Both the position numbers and the translations under genes were made by a program. The notes below the pieces were generated by a model. The model searched no databases, had not been told where the DNA came from, and saw nothing but the letters and a program-made list of their open reading frames with translations. This document shows, piece after piece, positions 1 through 8,390 of a DNA stretch of 39,651 nt. Every line of letters begins with the position of its first letter. The first letter of the stretch is position 1. The DNA is from Clostridium tepidum (GTDB taxonomy: Bacteria; Bacillota; Clostridia; Clostridiales; Clostridiaceae): contig NZ_MRAE01000026.1 in NCBI RefSeq assembly GCF_002008345.1, positions 1 to 39,651 on the forward strand, in the 5' to 3' direction.

Positions 1-432
1 AGGAAATAGCATGAATTGGACTCCAACAAGAACAGGAACATATTTAGTAGGAATACATGTAAAAGATAAAAATAGTAAAGAAAGATTAGATGAACATAAA
101 TATGTAGAATATAATGTAGAACAAAATAGTTCTAAAGCAACTATTAGTAGTTTAGAAGTAAGTTTAAATGGATCAGTAGTAACAAATGGTAAACTAGAAC
201 AGTGTAAAACATATACTATAAAAGGTAGTGGAAGTAGTGCTAATGGAGTTTTATATCAGTTCTGGATAAAGGATCCTTATACTCAAGTATGGGAAATGAT
301 AAGAGATTATGGTACAGGAAATAGCATGAATTGGACTCCAACAAGAACAGGAACATATTTAGTAGGAATACATGTAAAAGATAAAAATAGTAAAGAAAAA
401 TTAGATGAACATAAATATGTAGAATATAATGT
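1..432 (+). repeat. Tandem 315-bp intragenic repeat, two near-identical segments
   Basis: Bases 1-117 and 316-432 match with a single difference (G at 84, A at 399, changing Arg to Lys). The offset of 315 bp equals 105 codons, so the repeat keeps the reading frame. It covers the end of the putative ligand or wall-binding module in front of the amidase domain. More copies may lie upstream of the window. Confidence 0.9.
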
Positions 433-1000
433 TATAGCGTATAATAAAAAAACTATAGTTGTTGATGCGGGTCATGGAGGATATGACAGCGGGGCTGTAG
501 GACCAACTGGTGTTAAAGAAAAGGATGTTACTTTAAAAGTAGCTTTAAAATTAGGAAAAATTTTAGAAAATAATGGAGTTAGAGTTATTTATACTAGAAC
601 TAGTGACAACGTATCTTGGCCTTCAAACGAATCACAAGATTTAGCTGCTAGAGTAGCAATTGCCAATAGCAATAATACAGATTTATATGTAAGTATACAT
701 ACTAATAGCTTTAATGGATCAGCTCATGGTACAGAAACTTACTATTATAATGGAAGTGCAAAAGGAAAAGAAGCTGCAGAAAAAGTCCAAAAGGAACTTA
801 TAAGTTCTATTGGTCTATACGATAGAGGAATTAAAACAGCAGGATATTATGTTTTGAAAAACACTATAAGTCCATCAATATTAGTTGAGTTAGGTTTTAT
901 AGATAATAGAAATGAAGAAGTTCTTTTAAATTCTGATTGGTTTCAGCAAAAATGTGCAGAGGCTATTGCAAAAGGAATATTGGGAACTAGTTTCATATAA
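2..1000 (+). CDS. N-acetylmuramoyl-L-alanine amidase, C-terminal part (5' end outside window)
   Basis: The reading frame is already open at the first base. The first ATG (position 11) lies inside a repeat that recurs at 326, so it is not the true start. What is visible is about 1.3 copies of a roughly 105-residue beta-type module (ending in the GNSMNWTPTRTGTYLVG block), followed by an Amidase_3 catalytic domain from about position 450. The zinc-amidase motifs are present: DAGHGG, a Glu shortly after it (KEKDV), SIHTNSF with the second His, and VELGF with the late Glu. The enzyme should cut the amide bond between N-acetylmuramic acid and L-Ala in peptidoglycan outside the cell. The downstream paralogue suggests the missing part holds a signal peptide and perhaps a glucosaminidase domain, but that cannot be seen. 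A terminator follows at 1061. Confidence 0.9.
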   Translation, partial: GNSMNWTPTRTGTYLVGIHVKDKNSKERLDEHKYVEYNVEQNSSKATISSLEVSLNGSVVTNGKLEQCKTYTIKGSGSSANGVLYQFWIKDPYTQVWEMIRDYGTGNSMNWTPTRTGTYLVGIHVKDKNSKEKLDEHKYVEYNVIAYNKKTIVVDAGHGGYDSGAVGPTGVKEKDVTLKVALKLGKILENNGVRVIYTRTSDNVSWPSNESQDLAARVAIANSNNTDLYVSIHTNSFNGSAHGTETYYYNGSAKGKEAAEKVQKELISSIGLYDRGIKTAGYYVLKNTISPSILVELGFIDNRNEEVLLNSDWFQQKCAEAIAKGILGTSFI

Positions 1001-1060
1001 ATTAGCAAAATAATAATAAATTTTTTATTAAAAATCAATTTAATAAAGTTGTAGATATGA

Positions 1061-1097
1061 AAAATCATCAATTAATTGTATAATTGGTGATTTTTTA
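1061..1097 (+). terminator. Rho-independent terminator after the first amidase
   Basis: Arms AAAATCATCAATTA (1061-1074) and TAATTGGTGATTTT (1081-1094) pair over 14 positions with one G-U pair and a 6-nt loop. A short T run follows. Confidence 0.75.
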
Positions 1098-1136
1098 TGT
1101 TTAATTTAAAGTAGGCATATTCTTAAATTAAACATA

Positions 1137-1176
1137 TGATATAATAATTTACAAAGGAGGTTAATTTGTGAAGTAA
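1137..1176 (+). promoter_or_regulatory. Extended -10 promoter and an abortive translation start
   Basis: TGATATAAT at 1137-1145 fits an extended -10 (TG-N-TATAAT); no good -35 is seen. Just downstream is a strong Shine-Dalgarno AAAGGAGG (1153-1160) in front of GTG AAG TAA (1168-1176), a two-codon ORF. This could be a leftover of an older gene start or a minimal leader. The promoter would serve the hydrolase gene starting at 1284. Confidence 0.45.
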
Positions 1177-1203
1177 AAAAATTTAAATTATATGAAAAGA
1201 GGG

Positions 1204-1298
1204 GAAACAAGATAAATATGAGAATAAAAAATCCTCTTCTTTGGTTTCAAACCCTTCACTATCTTCTGTGAAACAAGATAAATATGAGAATAAAAAAT
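1204..1298 (+). repeat. Direct 29-nt repeat duplicating the gene start region
   Basis: Bases 1204-1232 and 1270-1298 are identical and each contains ATGAGAATAAAAAAT. They are separated by 37 nt of less AT-rich sequence, giving a 66-bp offset. The purine-rich Shine-Dalgarno AGAGGGG (about 1198-1204) precedes only the first copy. Its ATG (1218) opens a 17-codon ORF, MRIKNPLLWFQTLHYLL, that stops at TGA 1269-1271. The second copy starts the real hydrolase gene without a comparable Shine-Dalgarno. Confidence 0.85.
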
Positions 1299-2882
1299 TT
1301 ATTTGTAAATTTTTTAGTTTTAATTTTTATTAGCGTAATTATAAATTGTGCAAATTCAGTTAAAGTTAATGCTATTAGCGCTACTAATATAATGGGAAAA
1401 TCTCAATTAACACAAGAACAGGCATTAAATTATTTTAGGACTAGAAATAATGTGAAAAGTGATCAAAGTATAAAGGAATTTATTTCTATGGTGTGGCAAG
1501 AAGCTAATATTGAAGGAATAAAAGCTGATGTAGCTTTTATGCAAATAATGAAGGAAACAAATTTTTTGAAATTTACAGGAGATGTAAAAGAAAGTCAGAA
1601 TAATTTTGCAGGTATTGGTGCCACAGGTAATGGCGTATGTGGTGTTTACTTTAAAGATACAAGAACAGGAGTAAGAGCAGTTATTCAACATTTAAAAGCT
1701 TATTCTAGTACTGAGGAATTAAAAAATAATTGTGTATATCCTCGTTTTACATATGTGGAAAGAGGAATAGCTCCTTATGTTGAGTGGTTAGGAATAGGAG
1801 AAAATCCTAATTATCCAGATAAAGGATGGGCTGCTGATAGTAATTATGGTAAAAGTATAGTTACTATGATGAACAGTGCAAAATGTTTATCTAATTCTAG
1901 TAAAGTAGAGAAAAACACAGATATTTTAAATAAAGCAATTGTTGAAAAATTAGATGTAAGCCTAAATGGAAATAAGATAGTAAATGATGAATTGAAATTA
2001 GGACAAGTGTATACAATAAAAGCTTATGGAAGTAGCTCGAATGGTGTATTGTATGAATATTGGATAAAAGATTTAGCAAAAAATTCATGGACAAAAATAA
2101 GAGATTATAGTATAAGTAATGAAGTTACATGGACACCAAATAAATCTGGTAAGTATTTAATAGGAGTACATGTAAAAGATAAGTATAGTAAAGAAAGATT
2201 AGATAATCATAAGTATGAAGAATATAATGTTCAAGGTAATTTAATAAAAACTATAGTTTTAGATGCAGGACATGGAGGCAGAGATTCAGGAGCATTATCA
2301 TCTCAAGCAACTGGAAGATTACATGAAGCAGATATAGTTCAAAAAATCACTATCAAGTTAGGAAATCTTCTAAAAAAAGTAGGATATAATATTATTTATA
2401 CTAGAGACAAAGTAGATAATTATAATTATCATTCAATAACACAAAATTTAGAAGATAGAATAAATGTAGCTAATAGTATAAAAGCTGATTTATTTATGAG
2501 TATACATACTGATTCTTTTGATATACCATCAGCTAATGGATATAGTACTCATTATAGTACATATAGACCTAAGCTAGATAATTCAGGGGTATACAAGGAT
2601 GATGATGGGGTGTGGTATGATAGAACTCCTTGTGATGCAGCGTTAAAGAGTAAAGTTTTATCACATTTTATAGTAAATGAGATGTCTTCTTTAGGAAGAT
2701 CAAATAGAGGAATAAGTGATCATAATTTATATGTTACAAAAAATGCTCTAATGACTTCTATTCTTGTAGAAACTGGATTTGTTTCTAATGATACAGAGGT
2801 TAGGAAGTTAAATAGTGACTCTTATAAAAATCAAATAGCTCAAAAACTTTATAATGCAGTAGTAAAATTATTTAGTATATAG
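1284..2882 (+). CDS. Secreted bifunctional autolysin: glucosaminidase plus N-acetylmuramoyl-L-alanine amidase
   Basis: 532 residues. A signal peptide (residues 1-30, ending near VNA) is followed by a GH73-like glucosaminidase region (about 38-200, with ALMQIMKETNF-type catalytic Glu context and the NNFAGIGATG motif). One beta module (about 220-315) is related to the repeats of the upstream gene. The C-terminal Amidase_3 domain (about 320-532) shows DAGHGG, the HEAD Glu, SIHTDSF and VETGF. The enzyme probably cuts both glycan and stem-peptide linkages during wall turnover. It looks full length with all key residues. The odd part is the start: the ATG at 1284 has no clear Shine-Dalgarno because a 66-bp duplicated segment separates it from AGAGGGG at about 1198-1204. 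A terminator follows immediately. Domain assignment is strong; the biological role (vegetative or sporulation) is unknown. Confidence 0.88.
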   Translation: MRIKNLFVNFLVLIFISVIINCANSVKVNAISATNIMGKSQLTQEQALNYFRTRNNVKSDQSIKEFISMVWQEANIEGIKADVAFMQIMKETNFLKFTGDVKESQNNFAGIGATGNGVCGVYFKDTRTGVRAVIQHLKAYSSTEELKNNCVYPRFTYVERGIAPYVEWLGIGENPNYPDKGWAADSNYGKSIVTMMNSAKCLSNSSKVEKNTDILNKAIVEKLDVSLNGNKIVNDELKLGQVYTIKAYGSSSNGVLYEYWIKDLAKNSWTKIRDYSISNEVTWTPNKSGKYLIGVHVKDKYSKERLDNHKYEEYNVQGNLIKTIVLDAGHGGRDSGALSSQATGRLHEADIVQKITIKLGNLLKKVGYNIIYTRDKVDNYNYHSITQNLEDRINVANSIKADLFMSIHTDSFDIPSANGYSTHYSTYRPKLDNSGVYKDDDGVWYDRTPCDAALKSKVLSHFIVNEMSSLGRSNRGISDHNLYVTKNALMTSILVETGFVSNDTEVRKLNSDSYKNQIAQKLYNAVVKLFSI

Positions 2883-2884
2883 CT

Positions 2885-2920
2885 AAAAACCGTTGATATA
2901 TTTAATATCAACGGTTTTTA
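2885..2920 (+). terminator. Rho-independent terminator
   Basis: A perfect 15-bp stem, AAAAACCGTTGATAT (2885-2899) with ATATCAACGGTTTTT (2905-2919), has a 5-nt loop and ends in the T run of the right arm. It closes the hydrolase gene and separates it from the polysaccharide cluster. Confidence 0.9.
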
Positions 2921-2967
2921 AAATATTGTAATAAATTTTAAATCATATTTTCTATTTATTGTATATA

Positions 2968-3024
2968 TGATAAAATAAAGATATTGCAAAAAATTGTTGA
3001 ATAATTTTATCAATGATGTAAAAT
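2968..3024 (+). promoter_or_regulatory. Candidate sigma-A promoters of the polysaccharide cluster
   Basis: Two options lie ahead of the first cluster gene. One is an extended -10, TGATAAAAT, at 2968-2976. The other is TTGAAT (2997-3002), a 16-nt spacer, then TAAAAT (3019-3024). Both are weak in a background this AT-rich, but a promoter is expected here because a strong terminator ends just upstream. Confidence 0.35.
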
Positions 3025-3060
3025 AAATAAGTAGAGTTTAGAGTTTAAGGAAGTGATTAT

Positions 3061-4917
3061 ATGAGAAAAGATAAGAAATTGATTCTTTATGATATATTGT
3101 TAATAATTTTATCTTTATATTTAGCAATTTTATTAAGATTTGATTTTGGGATGGCATCGGAATTTAAAAAATATATGATATTTTTTAAGTTGTCAGTAAT
3201 TCCAGTTATAATAATAACTTTATTTTTTAATAAAATATTTAATTTATATAGTAGTATATGGAAATATGCTTCAGTAGAAGAACTCATATCTATAATTTAT
3301 TCAATTTCTATATCTAATTTTATATTTATAATCTATAGTTATTTTATTAATTATAAAATTTTAGAAAGTAATTATTATAGATTTCCATTTACTGTACATA
3401 TAATATTTTGGATTTTATCTATAGTATCTTTAGGAGGTACAAGATTTATATATAGAGTTATAGAAGACAAAGAATCTAATAAGAATAAATGCAATTGTGA
3501 TTCTAAAGAAAAGAAGTTACTTATAATAGGTGCAGGAGATGCAGCAGCTCTTATTATAAAAGAAATAAAGAGAAATAAGGAATTAAATTATAGAATAATA
3601 GGTCTTATAGATGATGATATAGAAAAGTTAGGGAAAAGAATAAATGGCATACCTGTTTTAGGGGGAAGAGAAAGTATTATAAGGATATCTAAAAATAAAA
3701 AAATAGATGAAATAATATTAGCTATTCCTTCAGCATCACCATCAACAAAAAGTGAAATAGTATCTATTTGTAAAGAAACTAGTTGTAAACTAAAAACTTT
3801 ACCAAGCATGGATAAGATAATACAAGGTAAGTTTAATATGAGCAAATTAAGAGATGTAAGTATTGAGGATTTACTTGGTAGAGAGGAAGTTAAATTAGAT
3901 GATAGTTGTATAAATAAATATATAAAGGATAAAGTAGTTTTAGTTACTGGTGGAGGAGGCTCTATAGGGTCAGAACTTTGCAGACAAATAGCTAAATTTT
4001 CACCTAAGAAACTTCTAATATTAGATATATATGAAAACAATGCTTATGATGTTCAAATGGAACTGAATTACAAATATCCAGACTTAGATAAGTCTGTTAT
4101 AATAGCGTCTATAAGAGATGAAAAGAGATTAAAAGATATATTTTCATTATACAATCCAAGTGTAGTTTTTCATGCAGCAGCTCATAAACATGTACCATTA
4201 ATGGAACAAAATCCAGCAGAAGCTATTAAAAATAATATAATAGGTACATACAATTTGATTAAATGTTCTCATGAATTTGAAATTGAGCGATTTGTACAAA
4301 TAAGCACAGATAAAGCTGTTAATCCAACTAATATTATGGGGGCTACAAAAAGGTTTTGTGAAATAATGATTCAAGCTTTTAATAAAGTAAGTAAAACTGA
4401 ATTTGTAGCAGTTAGATTTGGAAATGTTTTGGGAAGTAATGGATCTGTTATTCCATTATTTAAAAAGCAAATATCTCATGGAGGGCCTGTTACTGTAACT
4501 CATCCAGAAATAAATAGATATTTTATGACTATACCAGAAGCAGCACAATTAGTTATACAAGCAGCTGCTATGGCAAAAGGTGGAGAAATATTTGTATTGG
4601 ATATGGGAAAACCAGTTAAGATTGTAGATTTAGCTAAAGATTTAATAACTTTATCTGGATATAAACCAGAAGAAGACATTAAAATTGAATACACAGGATT
4701 AAGACCAGGAGAAAAATTATATGAAGAGTTATTAATGAATGAAATAGCTCTAACATCTACAGAGCATGATAAGATATTTGTAGAAAAGCCTATAGAAAAT
4801 GATATAGAATTTGTAGAAAAATCTATAGAAGAATTTAAAAAAGTTGTTTATAATGATAAAGATGAAATATTTAAATTAATAGAAAAGAAGGTTCCAACAT
4901 ATATGAGAAAAAAATAA
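3061..4917 (+). CDS. Membrane-bound nucleotide-sugar 4,6-dehydratase (CapD/EpsC/PglF family)
   Basis: 618 residues, the usual length for the long membrane form. Four hydrophobic segments (about 8-25, 38-58, 80-98, 108-130) are followed by a first Rossmann-like domain (GAGDAA near 157) and an SDR domain with TGGGGSIGS near 298. In the STDKAVNPTNIMGATKR block (about 414-430) the usual SDR Tyr is Met while Lys is kept, which is typical of this family. Known relatives convert UDP-GlcNAc to the UDP-4-keto-6-deoxy sugar, the first step to bacillosamine, QuiNAc or FucNAc. It acts at the inner membrane face and would supply a 6-deoxy amino sugar for the repeat unit or its first sugar. AAGGAAG (3047-3053) is a fair ribosome site. 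No dedicated 4-aminotransferase is seen in the window. Confidence 0.9.
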   Translation: MRKDKKLILYDILLIILSLYLAILLRFDFGMASEFKKYMIFFKLSVIPVIIITLFFNKIFNLYSSIWKYASVEELISIIYSISISNFIFIIYSYFINYKILESNYYRFPFTVHIIFWILSIVSLGGTRFIYRVIEDKESNKNKCNCDSKEKKLLIIGAGDAAALIIKEIKRNKELNYRIIGLIDDDIEKLGKRINGIPVLGGRESIIRISKNKKIDEIILAIPSASPSTKSEIVSICKETSCKLKTLPSMDKIIQGKFNMSKLRDVSIEDLLGREEVKLDDSCINKYIKDKVVLVTGGGGSIGSELCRQIAKFSPKKLLILDIYENNAYDVQMELNYKYPDLDKSVIIASIRDEKRLKDIFSLYNPSVVFHAAAHKHVPLMEQNPAEAIKNNIIGTYNLIKCSHEFEIERFVQISTDKAVNPTNIMGATKRFCEIMIQAFNKVSKTEFVAVRFGNVLGSNGSVIPLFKKQISHGGPVTVTHPEINRYFMTIPEAAQLVIQAAAMAKGGEIFVLDMGKPVKIVDLAKDLITLSGYKPEEDIKIEYTGLRPGEKLYEELLMNEIALTSTEHDKIFVEKPIENDIEFVEKSIEEFKKVVYNDKDEIFKLIEKKVPTYMRKK

Positions 4918-5036
4918 TACTTAAAAAGTAAGAAATAAATTTAAGTTAATATATAATAATAGTAAGTATAAAATATATCACAAAAATTAAAAATGTATAA
5001 ATTAGGCGTTTGTGCGTTGTACTAGGAGGTATAAAA

Positions 5037-6353
5037 ATGTCACAAGTAAAAAAGGATTTAATAACTAAATTAGAAAATAAAACAGCTAAATTAGGAGTAG
5101 TAGGATTAGGATATGTAGGGCTGCCACTAGCCGTAGAAAAAGCTAAGGCTGGATTTGAAGTTATAGGATTTGATGTTCAAGATAAAAAAGTAGAATTAGT
5201 TAACGAAGGTAAAAATTATATAGGTGATATAGTTGATGATGAATTGGCTGATTTGGTTAAAGAAGGTAAATTAAAAGCTACTACAGATTTTTCGTTTGTT
5301 AGTGAAGTTGATGCAGTAGCTATATGTGTACCGACACCATTAGATTTGTATAAACAACCTGATATATCTTATGTAGTTAGTTCAACTAAAAGTATTGCAA
5401 AATATCTTCATAAAGGTATGCTTGTAGTTCTTGAAAGTACAACATATCCGGGAACAACAGAAGAAGTTTTAAAACCAATACTTGAAGAAACAGGATTAAA
5501 ATGTGGAAAAGACTTCTTTTTAGGATTTTCACCAGAGAGAGTAGATCCAGGAAACAAACAATTTAAAACTAAAAATACACCTAAAGTTGTAGGTGGTTGT
5601 ACAAAAGATTGTACAGAAGTAGCTGCTATGCTTTATAGAAGCGTTTTAGAAGGAGAGGTATATGTAGTATCTTCACCAGCAGTAGCAGAAATGGAAAAAA
5701 TATTAGAAAATACTTTTAGGAATATAAATATAGGATTAGCTAATGAAATGGCTATATTATGTAAAAAAATGAATATAGACGTATTTGAAGTTATAGATGC
5801 TGCTAAAACAAAGCCTTATGGATTTATGGCGTTCTATCCAGGTCCAGGTCTTGGGGGACATTGTATACCATTAGATCCATTCTATTTAGAATGGAAAGCT
5901 AAAGAGTATGATTTCCATACAAGATTAATTGAAGTATCAGGAGAAATTAATGATCGTATGCCTGAATTTGTAGTAGAAAATGCTATGAAATTATTAAATG
6001 AAGACAAAAAGGCCATGAATGGATCAAAGGTTTTATTATTAGGTGCTGCGTATAAAAATGATATAGATGATATGAGAGAATCTCCAACATTGAAAGTAAT
6101 AGAACACTTAGAAAAGAATGGAGCTAATGTACAGGTTAATGATCCATATATACCTGAATTTAAGCACAAAGGTAAATTATATAAATCAGTAGATTTAGAA
6201 AAAGGATTAGAAGAAGCTGATATTGTAATTATAACTACAAATCATAGTTGTTATGATTATGAACGTATAGTAGAAAAAGCTAAAATTTTATATGACACAA
6301 GAAATGCTACAAAGAATGTAAAAAATAATAGAGAAAAAATACACAAATTATAA
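5037..6353 (+). CDS. UDP-GlcNAc 6-dehydrogenase (WbpA-like nucleotide-sugar dehydrogenase)
   Basis: 438 residues starting at ATG 5037, which has AGGAGG (5024-5029) at good spacing. A frame-extending TTG at 5010 has no such site. The N-terminal NAD-binding motif GVVGLGYVGLPLA (about 20-32) and the family's central and C-terminal domains are present. The catalytic Cys lies in GGHCIPLDP (Cys about 276). The enzyme oxidises C6 of a UDP-hexosamine to the uronic acid with two NAD+. Similar enzymes act on UDP-GlcNAc (WbpA) or UDP-ManNAc (WecC). The neighbours (WbpB-, WbpD- and WbpI-like) favour the WbpA route to a 2,3-diacetamido uronic acid. It is in line with the cluster genes, 119 bp after the dehydratase. 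Confidence 0.88.
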   Translation: MSQVKKDLITKLENKTAKLGVVGLGYVGLPLAVEKAKAGFEVIGFDVQDKKVELVNEGKNYIGDIVDDELADLVKEGKLKATTDFSFVSEVDAVAICVPTPLDLYKQPDISYVVSSTKSIAKYLHKGMLVVLESTTYPGTTEEVLKPILEETGLKCGKDFFLGFSPERVDPGNKQFKTKNTPKVVGGCTKDCTEVAAMLYRSVLEGEVYVVSSPAVAEMEKILENTFRNINIGLANEMAILCKKMNIDVFEVIDAAKTKPYGFMAFYPGPGLGGHCIPLDPFYLEWKAKEYDFHTRLIEVSGEINDRMPEFVVENAMKLLNEDKKAMNGSKVLLLGAAYKNDIDDMRESPTLKVIEHLEKNGANVQVNDPYIPEFKHKGKLYKSVDLEKGLEEADIVIITTNHSCYDYERIVEKAKILYDTRNATKNVKNNREKIHKL

Positions 6354-6363
6354 TATTTAATGA

Positions 6364-6391
6364 TAGGATAAGTTCTTTTGAACTTATCCTA
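6364..6391 (+). other. Perfect intercistronic hairpin without a U tract
   Basis: TAGGATAAGTTC (6364-6375) and GAACTTATCCTA (6380-6391) form a 12-bp perfect stem with a TTTT loop. AATTAATAAAA follows instead of a T run, so it is a poor terminator. It sits 25 nt before the next start codon and could set mRNA stability or processing between the two genes. Confidence 0.75.
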
Positions 6392-6416
6392 ATTAATAAA
6401 ATGTGGAGGGAAAATA

Positions 6417-7526
6417 ATGAAAAAATTAAAGTTTGCTATTGTTGGTTGTGGAAGAATTTCTTATAAGCATGTTGAAGCTATAATAAACAATAAAGAAGAA
6501 GCTGAATTAGTAGCAGTTTGTGATATTATTGAAGAAAAAGCTATAGAAAAGAAAAATGATTATGTATCAAAACTAGATGAAGTAGCTGATGTAAATATAT
6601 ATACAGATTACAAAGAAATGTTAGAAAAAGAAGATATAGATGTAGTTACAATAGCTACAGAAAGTGGATACCATCCAGAAATAGCTATAAACTGTATGAA
6701 TAAGAAAAAACACATAATATGTGAAAAGCCCATGGCTTTATCTATAGATGATGCAGATAAAATGATAGAATCAGCAAAGAAAAATAATGTTAAGCTTTGT
6801 GTAAGTCATCAAAATAGATTTAATAAACCAATACAACAATTAAGAAGAGCAGTAGAAGCTAATAGATTTGGAAGATTAGTAAATGGTACTGCAAGAATAC
6901 TATGGAATAGAAATATGGGATATTATCAACAAGCTCCATGGAGAGGAACTTGGGAACTTGATGGTGGTACTTTGATGAATCAATGTATACACAATATAGA
7001 TTTACTTCAATGGATGATGGGTGGAGAAATTGATACAGTTTATGCTCAATGTGATACTTTTTTAAGAGATATAGAAGCAGAGGATTTTGGAGCTATAGTA
7101 ATAAGATTTAAAAATGGAGCTATAGGAATAGTTGAAGGAAGTGCTTGTGTATATCCTAAAAATTTAGAAGAAACTTTAAGTATATTTGGAGAAAAAGGTA
7201 CAGCATGTATAGGTGGACTTGCCGTTAATAAAATAGAAACTTGGAAATTTGAAGATGGAACAGAAAATGAAGAAGAAGATATATTAAAAGCTCAAGAGGG
7301 AGATCCGGATTCAGTATATGGATTTGGACACACTCCATTATTTAAAGATACAATAGATGCTATAAAAGAAGATAGAGAACCATTAGTAAGTGGTGAAGAA
7401 GGTAAGAAGGGTATGGCAATAATATTAGCTGCTTATAAATCAAGACTTACAGGAATGCCAGTTAAATTCCCATTTAATAATTTTTCAACAATGGATATGG
7501 TAAATGTAGAAAAGATAAATAAATAA
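6417..7526 (+). CDS. Gfo/Idh/MocA-family oxidoreductase, candidate WbpB/WlbA 3-dehydrogenase
   Basis: 369 residues with a GTGGAGGG ribosome site just before the ATG. The N-terminal Rossmann motif IVGCGRISYKH (about 8-18) and the family hallmark CEKPMAL (about 101-107) are clear. The C-terminal half is the usual Gfo/Idh/MocA sheet domain with conserved His residues (QCIHNIDLLQWMMGG). In the WbpA-E pathway this family oxidises C3 of UDP-GlcNAcA to a 3-keto sugar, recycling its NADH. Its position between a UDP-sugar 6-dehydrogenase and a hexapeptide acetyltransferase supports that role. The family is broad, so the substrate is inferred from context. The partner aminotransferase (WbpE type) is not in the window. 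Confidence 0.8.
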   Translation: MKKLKFAIVGCGRISYKHVEAIINNKEEAELVAVCDIIEEKAIEKKNDYVSKLDEVADVNIYTDYKEMLEKEDIDVVTIATESGYHPEIAINCMNKKKHIICEKPMALSIDDADKMIESAKKNNVKLCVSHQNRFNKPIQQLRRAVEANRFGRLVNGTARILWNRNMGYYQQAPWRGTWELDGGTLMNQCIHNIDLLQWMMGGEIDTVYAQCDTFLRDIEAEDFGAIVIRFKNGAIGIVEGSACVYPKNLEETLSIFGEKGTACIGGLAVNKIETWKFEDGTENEEEDILKAQEGDPDSVYGFGHTPLFKDTIDAIKEDREPLVSGEEGKKGMAIILAAYKSRLTGMPVKFPFNNFSTMDMVNVEKINK

Positions 7527-7551
7527 ATTATTAAATAAAGTTTAATTTTTT

Positions 7552-7600
7552 AAAATTACCATCAAAATATGATATTATATTATGGTGGTAATTTTAAAAT
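7552..7600 (+). terminator. Terminator-like hairpin inside the cluster (possible attenuator)
   Basis: AAAATTACCATCA (7552-7564) pairs with TGGTGGTAATTTT (7583-7595) over 13 positions with one G-U pair. The loop is 18 nt, and AAAATTTTATTTT follows. It lies between the oxidoreductase and acetyltransferase genes, so partial read-through would tune expression of the distal genes. Confidence 0.55.
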
Positions 7601-7624
7601 TTTATTTTATATAGGAGTGAAAAC

Positions 7625-8371
7625 ATGGAAATAAATTATATATCACCAAAATCTAAATTAGGTAATAATGTTCAAATAGGAAAATTTGCTGTTATAGAAG
7701 ATGATGTAGTTATAGGAGAAAATTGTATTATAGGACACAATGTAATTATACATAAAGGAACAGTTGTGGGTAATAATGTAAGAATAGATGATAATGCTGT
7801 AATAGGAAAAGAGCCTATGAGATCAGTAAATAGTATATTTAAAGATGATAAAAAATTTGCTCCATGTCAAATTAATGATGATTGCTTAATAGGAGCAGGA
7901 GTAATAATATATGTAGGATCTAAAATAGGTAGTAAAACTTTGGTAGCTGATCTAGCTGTTATAAGAGAAGATGTATCTATAGGAGAGAAAACTATAATAG
8001 GAAAAGGGGCAACTATAGAAAACTTTTGTACAGTAGGTTCTAATTGCAAAATTCAAACTAATGTATATTTAACAGCATACTCAGAAGTTGAAGATTACGT
8101 TTTCATAGCTCCTTGTGTAGTAACATCCAATGATAATTATGCTGCTCGTTCAAAGGAAAGATTCGGAAAATTCAAAGGAGTTACAGTTAAAAAAGGTGGA
8201 AGAATAGGTGCAGGTGCAGTTATATTGCCAGGGAAAACAATACATGAAGATGGCTTTGCGGCAGCGGGAAGTTTAATAACTAAGGATGTAGAAAAAGCTA
8301 AAATAGTTGCAGGAGTTCCAGCAAGAATATTTAAGGATGTACCAGAAAATCAATTGTTGGAAAAACAATAG
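7625..8371 (+). CDS. Left-handed beta-helix acetyltransferase, candidate WbpD-like sugar N-acetyltransferase
   Basis: 248 residues made mostly of hexapeptide repeats (for example IGKFAVIEDDVVIGENCIIG in the first 45 residues). The C-terminal block DYVFIAPCVVTSNDNYAARS is followed by IGAGAVILPG and IVAGVPARIF, as in WbpD and related 3-N-acetyltransferases. It would use acetyl-CoA to acetylate the 3-amino group of the UDP-uronic acid in the cytoplasm. It is somewhat longer than classical WbpD because of extra N-terminal coils. The start ATG has AGGAG (7613-7617) at good spacing. It lies 20 bp before a glycosyltransferase gene. The fold is certain; the exact substrate is inferred from the neighbouring WbpA/B/I-like genes. 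Confidence 0.85.
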   Translation: MEINYISPKSKLGNNVQIGKFAVIEDDVVIGENCIIGHNVIIHKGTVVGNNVRIDDNAVIGKEPMRSVNSIFKDDKKFAPCQINDDCLIGAGVIIYVGSKIGSKTLVADLAVIREDVSIGEKTIIGKGATIENFCTVGSNCKIQTNVYLTAYSEVEDYVFIAPCVVTSNDNYAARSKERFGKFKGVTVKKGGRIGAGAVILPGKTIHEDGFAAAGSLITKDVEKAKIVAGVPARIFKDVPENQLLEKQ

Positions 8372-8390
8372 TTTAGAGAGGAAATGAATA

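Noticed and set aside
5010..5036. Upstream TTG start for the UDP-sugar dehydrogenase
   Set aside because: It would place AGGAGG inside the coding sequence and has no ribosome site of its own. ATG 5037 fits the family N-terminus.
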